Positions 60,598-64,000 of a stretch of DNA of 64,000 nucleotides are shown here, piece by piece. The stretch comes from Spongiactinospora sp. TRM90649 (lineage in GTDB: Bacteria > Actinomycetota > Actinomycetes > Streptosporangiales > Streptosporangiaceae): NCBI RefSeq assembly GCF_029382225.1, contig NZ_JARLTC010000002.1, positions 790,992 through 854,991 of the forward strand. The letters are read 5' to 3'. A program made the position numbers and the translations under genes. Below the pieces are notes generated by a model. That model saw only the letters and a program-made list of their open reading frames with translations, was not told where the DNA came from and searched no databases. Within the stretch, counting starts at the first letter, position 1, and the number at the start of each line of letters is the position of its first letter.

Positions 60598-63500
60598 ATG
60601 CCCACCGATTCGCCTGCCCTGCCCGGTCCGCCGGATCCGGATCGGATCCACCTCCGTGAGGACTTCGCCAGAGAACTGTCGCTGTTGCGGGAGCAGGCGG
60701 GGCTGACCGTCCGCCAGGTGGCCGCGAAGGTCGGGGTCCAGGGCGCGCACACCACGATCGGCGACTGGTTCGCCGGTCGCGGGCTGCCCGCCGCCGCCTC
60801 ACGCGACCTGCTGGTGCGGGTGCTCGACGTGTGCGGGGTCGGCGATCCCCGGCAGGCCGAGCGATGGCTGGCCGCCTGGCAGCGGGTGCGCCGCGCGCCG
60901 GGCCGCCGGCCTGCCGGGCAGGAGCCGTACCGGGGGCTGGCCGGGTTCCAGCCGGAGGACGCCGAATGGTTCTTCGGACGGCGGGCGCTCACCGACCGTC
61001 TCCTCGACCGCCTGGCCCGCCTCCCCGCGACCGGCGCGGGCGTGCAGATCGTGGTGGGCGCCTCGGGCTCCGGGAAGTCCTCCCTGCTACGAGCCGGTCT
61101 GATCGCCGCGCTCCGCGAGGGCGCCCTGCCCGGCTCTGCCGACTGGCCGGTGGCGCTGTTCACCCCGGGATCCCGTCCGGTCGAGGAGCTGGCCGCCCGG
61201 CTGGCCGGGTTCGCGGGCGTGCCCGCCGCCGAGGTGGCCGACGCCGTCCGGGCCGACCCCGCCCGCCTCACCGATCACCTGCCATCGACGGACGGCCCGC
61301 GCCCGGTGCTCGTGATCGACCAGTTCGAGGAGCTGTTCACCGCCTGCGACGACGACGCCGAACGGCGGCTGTTCGTCGCCGCCGTCTCCGCCACGGCCGC
61401 GTCCGGAACCGTGGTCGTGATCGCGTTACGCGCCGACTTCTACGGCCTGGCCCTCGGCTACCCGCAGCTCGTCGAGGCGGTCAGGACCGGTCAGCTCACC
61501 GTCGGCCCGATGAGCGCCGACGAGCTGCGCGAGGCCATCGTGGAACCCGCGCGCAAGGCCCGTACCCCGATCGAGGAAGGCCTCGTCGAACTGCTGCTCC
61601 GCGACGTGGCCCCGCCCGGCGGCGGGCGCGCCACCAGCGCCCACGAATCGGGCGCCCACGAACCGGGCGCCCACGAACCGGGCGTGCTGCCGCTGCTCTC
61701 CCACGCCCTGTACGCGAGCTGGCGGCACGGCCGGGGCCGGAACCTCACCGTCGCCGACTACCGGGCGGTGGGCGGCATCGACGGCGCGGTCGCCGCCACC
61801 GCGAGCGCCGTCTACGACGCGCTGACCCCGGCGCGGCAGGAGACCGCCCGCCGTCTGTTCCTGCACCTGGTGCACCTCGGCACGGACACCGCCGACACCC
61901 GCCGCCGCGCGACGACCGCCGAACTGCTCGACGCCCGGGGCGACGCCCCCATGGCCGAGATGGAGGACGTGCTCGACCGGTTCATCGCGCAGCGGCTGCT
62001 CACCGCCGACACCGGCCCCGTGCACAGCACCGTCGAGATCAGCCACGAGGCGCTGCTGACCGCGTGGCCGCGCCTGCGATCCTGGATCGACGCCGACCGC
62101 GCGGGGCTGGTGGCCGCGCGGCGGCTCACCGCCGACGCCGAGGCGTGGGCGCGCGACGGGCGCGATCCGGAGGCGCTGTACCGGGGGGCGCGGCTGGCCG
62201 CCGTCCAGGAGTGGATCGACGACCACCGGGCGGGACTGCCGCCGCTGGCCGTGGAGTTCCGCGACGCGGGCGTGCGGCACGCGCGCCGCCGTACGCGCAG
62301 GCTCTACCAGACCATCGGCGCGCTGGTCGCGCTGCTGGTGCTGGCGCTCGGCGCGTCCGTCTTGGCGGTGCGGGCGGAGAGCACGGCCACCCGCCAGCGC
62401 GACGAGGCGCTGTCGCGGAAGGTCGCCGCCGAGACCACCGCGCTGCGCGCCACGAATCCGTCGCTGGCCGCGCAGCTCTCGCTGGCCGCCTACCGCCTCG
62501 CGCCCACCGCCGAGGCGCGCGGCAGCCTGCTCAGCGCGCTGCTCGGGCCCTACGCGACCCGCCTGACCGGGCACCGGTCCACCGTGTATGCCACCGCGTT
62601 CCACCCGGACGGGCGGATCCTGGCCACCGCGAGCGCCGACCTGACCGCCCGGCTGTGGGACGTCGCCGATCCCGGCGGCCCGCGCGAGCTGGCGGCGCTG
62701 CGCGGGCACACCGGCCCGGTGAACGACGTGGCGTTCGGCCCAGGCGGGCATCTCGTCGCCACCGCGAGCGCGGACGGCACCGCCCGCCTGTGGGACGTCA
62801 CCGACCCCCGCAGGCCCCGCCTCCTGGCCACCCTCACCGGCCACACGGACACGGTCTCCGACGTCGCCTTCGCGGGAGCCACGCTGGCCACCGCGAGCCC
62901 CGACGACACCCTCCGGCTGTGGGACGTCACCGACCCGCGCCGCCCTCGCCCTCTGGCCACGCTCCCCGGAACCTTCAACGACGTGACGTTCAGCGTGGAC
63001 GGCCGTGCACTCGTCGCCGCCTCGGGCGACCGCACGGTGCGGCGCTGGGACCTGGCCGACCGGTCACGCCCCGCGCCGCTGCCCGCCCTCACCGGGCACG
63101 CCGACCGGGTCCTGACGGCGGCCTTCAGCCCGGACGGCAGGACGCTGGCCACCGGGGGCTTCGACAACACGCTGCGCCTGTGGGACCTGTCAGACACCCG
63201 CCGTCCCCGTGAACTCGCCGCGCTCACCGGGCACCAGAGCGGCATCGCCGCCGTGGCCTTCGCCCCCGACGGGCACACCGTCGCGAGCAGCGGCTACGAC
63301 CTCACCGCGAGGGTGTGGGACATCACCGACCCCAAGTTCGCGTCCGAGCCGATCGTGCTCGGCGGGCACGGCGACACCGTCTACGGGGTCGCGTTCGCCC
63401 CGGACGGGCGGACCCTGGCCACCGCGTCCAAGGACACCACGGTGCGGCTGTGGAACGTCCGGACGCCGGTGCTGGGCGGGCACAGCGGCACCGTGAACGC

Positions 63501-64000
63501 GGTGGCCTTCGCGCCCGACGGGCGCACGCTCGTGGCGGGCAGCTACCTCACCTCCCAGGTGGTGGACCTGGCCGACCGGGGACGTCCCGTGGTGCGCGCG
63601 ATCCTGCGCGGGCACACCGACAACGTGTTCGGCGCGGCGTTCAGCCCGGACGGGCGGACCCTGGTGACCGCCAGCCTGGACCGCACGCTGCGGCTGTGGG
63701 ACATGACGCGGCCCGCCGTACCGGCCCTGGGGACGCTGACCGGCAACGAGGCCAACGTCGGAGGCACGGCGTACCACCCGGGCGGGCGTATCGTGGCGGG
63801 CGCGGGCCAGGACACCACCGCGCGCCTGTGGGACGTCACCGACCGCGCCCGGCCCCGCGAGCCGGCGGCGCTGACCGGCCACACCGATGCCGTGGACGAC
63901 GTGGCCTTCGACCCGGACGGTCGCACGCTGGCCACCGCGAGCGCCGACGGCACCGCCCGCCTGTGGGACATCACCGACCCCCGCCGGCCCCGCCTCCTGG
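60598..64000 (+). CDS. HTH-STAND NTPase-WD40 protein (partial)
   Basis: At least 1134 residues, open at the right edge. An XRE-like HTH (about 16-80; LREQAGLTVRQVAAKVG, HTTIGDWFAGRGLP), then YRGLAGFQPEDAEWFFGRRA, Walker A VVGASGSGKSSLLRAGL (about 142-158), Walker B VLVIDQFEELFT (about 234-245) and the helical nSTAND region ending EISHEALLTAWPRLR. One membrane helix (TIGALVALLVLALGASVLAV, about 568-587) precedes ten or more WD40 blades, each near 45-50 residues and closing with LWDVTDP-like ends. It is a signal-sensing scaffold; ligand unknown. ATG 60598 follows AGGAGG. Confidence 0.9.
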   Translation, partial: MPTDSPALPGPPDPDRIHLREDFARELSLLREQAGLTVRQVAAKVGVQGAHTTIGDWFAGRGLPAAASRDLLVRVLDVCGVGDPRQAERWLAAWQRVRRAPGRRPAGQEPYRGLAGFQPEDAEWFFGRRALTDRLLDRLARLPATGAGVQIVVGASGSGKSSLLRAGLIAALREGALPGSADWPVALFTPGSRPVEELAARLAGFAGVPAAEVADAVRADPARLTDHLPSTDGPRPVLVIDQFEELFTACDDDAERRLFVAAVSATAASGTVVVIALRADFYGLALGYPQLVEAVRTGQLTVGPMSADELREAIVEPARKARTPIEEGLVELLLRDVAPPGGGRATSAHESGAHEPGAHEPGVLPLLSHALYASWRHGRGRNLTVADYRAVGGIDGAVAATASAVYDALTPARQETARRLFLHLVHLGTDTADTRRRATTAELLDARGDAPMAEMEDVLDRFIAQRLLTADTGPVHSTVEISHEALLTAWPRLRSWIDADRAGLVAARRLTADAEAWARDGRDPEALYRGARLAAVQEWIDDHRAGLPPLAVEFRDAGVRHARRRTRRLYQTIGALVALLVLALGASVLAVRAESTATRQRDEALSRKVAAETTALRATNPSLAAQLSLAAYRLAPTAEARGSLLSALLGPYATRLTGHRSTVYATAFHPDGRILATASADLTARLWDVADPGGPRELAALRGHTGPVNDVAFGPGGHLVATASADGTARLWDVTDPRRPRLLATLTGHTDTVSDVAFAGATLATASPDDTLRLWDVTDPRRPRPLATLPGTFNDVTFSVDGRALVAASGDRTVRRWDLADRSRPAPLPALTGHADRVLTAAFSPDGRTLATGGFDNTLRLWDLSDTRRPRELAALTGHQSGIAAVAFAPDGHTVASSGYDLTARVWDITDPKFASEPIVLGGHGDTVYGVAFAPDGRTLATASKDTTVRLWNVRTPVLGGHSGTVNAVAFAPDGRTLVAGSYLTSQVVDLADRGRPVVRAILRGHTDNVFGAAFSPDGRTLVTASLDRTLRLWDMTRPAVPALGTLTGNEANVGGTAYHPGGRIVAGAGQDTTARLWDVTDRARPREPAALTGHTDAVDDVAFDPDGRTLATASADGTARLWDITDPRRPRLL
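61637..61681 (+). repeat. Three 15-bp tandem repeats in the STAND gene
   Basis: Units 61637-61651, 61652-61666 and 61667-61681 encode GAHEPG-type pentapeptide steps in an otherwise conserved helical region. Copy number could vary between strains without frame change. Confidence 0.8.
62758..64000 (+). repeat. WD40 blades with near-identical DNA
   Basis: 62758-62827 and 63931-64000 differ at only about 4 of 70 bases although they encode blades more than 1 kb apart. The intervening blades are much more diverged. This suggests recent duplication or gene conversion between blades. Confidence 0.75.

Noticed and set aside
61426..62844. 472-codon minus-strand frame
   Set aside because: Antisense shadow of the STAND gene.
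60831..63212. 793-codon plus-strand frame
   Set aside because: Wrong frame of the HTH-STAND-WD40 gene; the correct frame is open from 60598 to the end with Walker and WD motifs.
1..64000. CRISPR arrays, rRNA genes, known biosynthetic core genes
   Set aside because: No regularly spaced repeats, no rRNA sequence, and no PKS/NRPS or terpene core were seen; the P450 plus exporter alone do not make a cluster.

Overview
The window comes from a high-GC Gram-positive actinomycete. Mycothiol synthase (MshD), GlnR with a TTG start, the MurT/GatD peptidoglycan amidation pair, DUF397/XRE gene pairs, a group 1h [NiFe] hydrogenase and pSAM2-type integrative element genes all point there. Gene style (many GTG starts, ATGA overlaps, HTH-NTPase-repeat proteins) is most like Streptosporangiales (Streptosporangium/Nonomuraea/Actinomadura relatives), but the genus is an inference. 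No 16S gene is present.

Layout. 1-3751: hydrogenase block on the minus strand, read hypF > hhyS > hhyL (hhyL runs off the left edge). 3839-8376: a PP2C-like phosphatase and a small membrane protein, divergent from a 1105-residue HTH/P-loop/TPR-like regulator. 8377-15657: a loose region with small secreted proteins, a sigma factor with its reductase neighbour, and many broken genes (DUF6653, TetR, GT2, two small frameshifted genes). 15658-20885: alpha/beta hydrolase/TetR pair with a visible operator, a tiny ORF with an ideal ribosome binding site and overlapping hairpins, a heme-linked pair (nitrobindin, DUF2470), DsrE, and gatD/murT with a 49-codon lipoprotein-like gene. 20901-27337: a HerA/VirB4-like ATPase with a membrane partner, then DUF397 and XRE genes. 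27771-31906: a set of membrane-anchored proteins of unknown function. 32069-34276: a sulfur module (SseC-like, rhodanese, DUF4395, thioredoxin) with a 27-codon leader peptide of the actinobacterial cysteine type. 34376-37703: ECF sigma/anti-sigma, DUF2993, MoaD-like and GlnR. 37741-43001: secreted 5'-nucleotidase, mshD, phosphate transport pair, dcd.

43100-about 50250 is a mobile-element graveyard at tRNA-Gly(CCC). A 45-bp direct repeat of the tRNA 3' end (43130-43174 and 48037-48081) brackets an actinomycete integrative element whose integrase, excisionase and replication initiator are all frameshifted. Its transfer gene is reduced to a 3' end, and an IS5-type element sits in the integrase stop codon. 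A VapBC-like pair survives. A second related element begins at the right repeat; only an integrase tail and a Rep fragment remain, flanking an intact split RibD-like reductase/deaminase pair that may be cargo.

50598-60346: ordinary and accessory chromosomal genes (DUF1707, DUF6461, DUF5713, enoyl-CoA hydratase, an inositol-monophosphatase-like protein with an altered metal motif, P450 and MFS exporter, HdeD and AI-2E-type membrane proteins). 60598-64000: the 5' part of a large HTH-STAND-WD40 protein that runs off the right edge.
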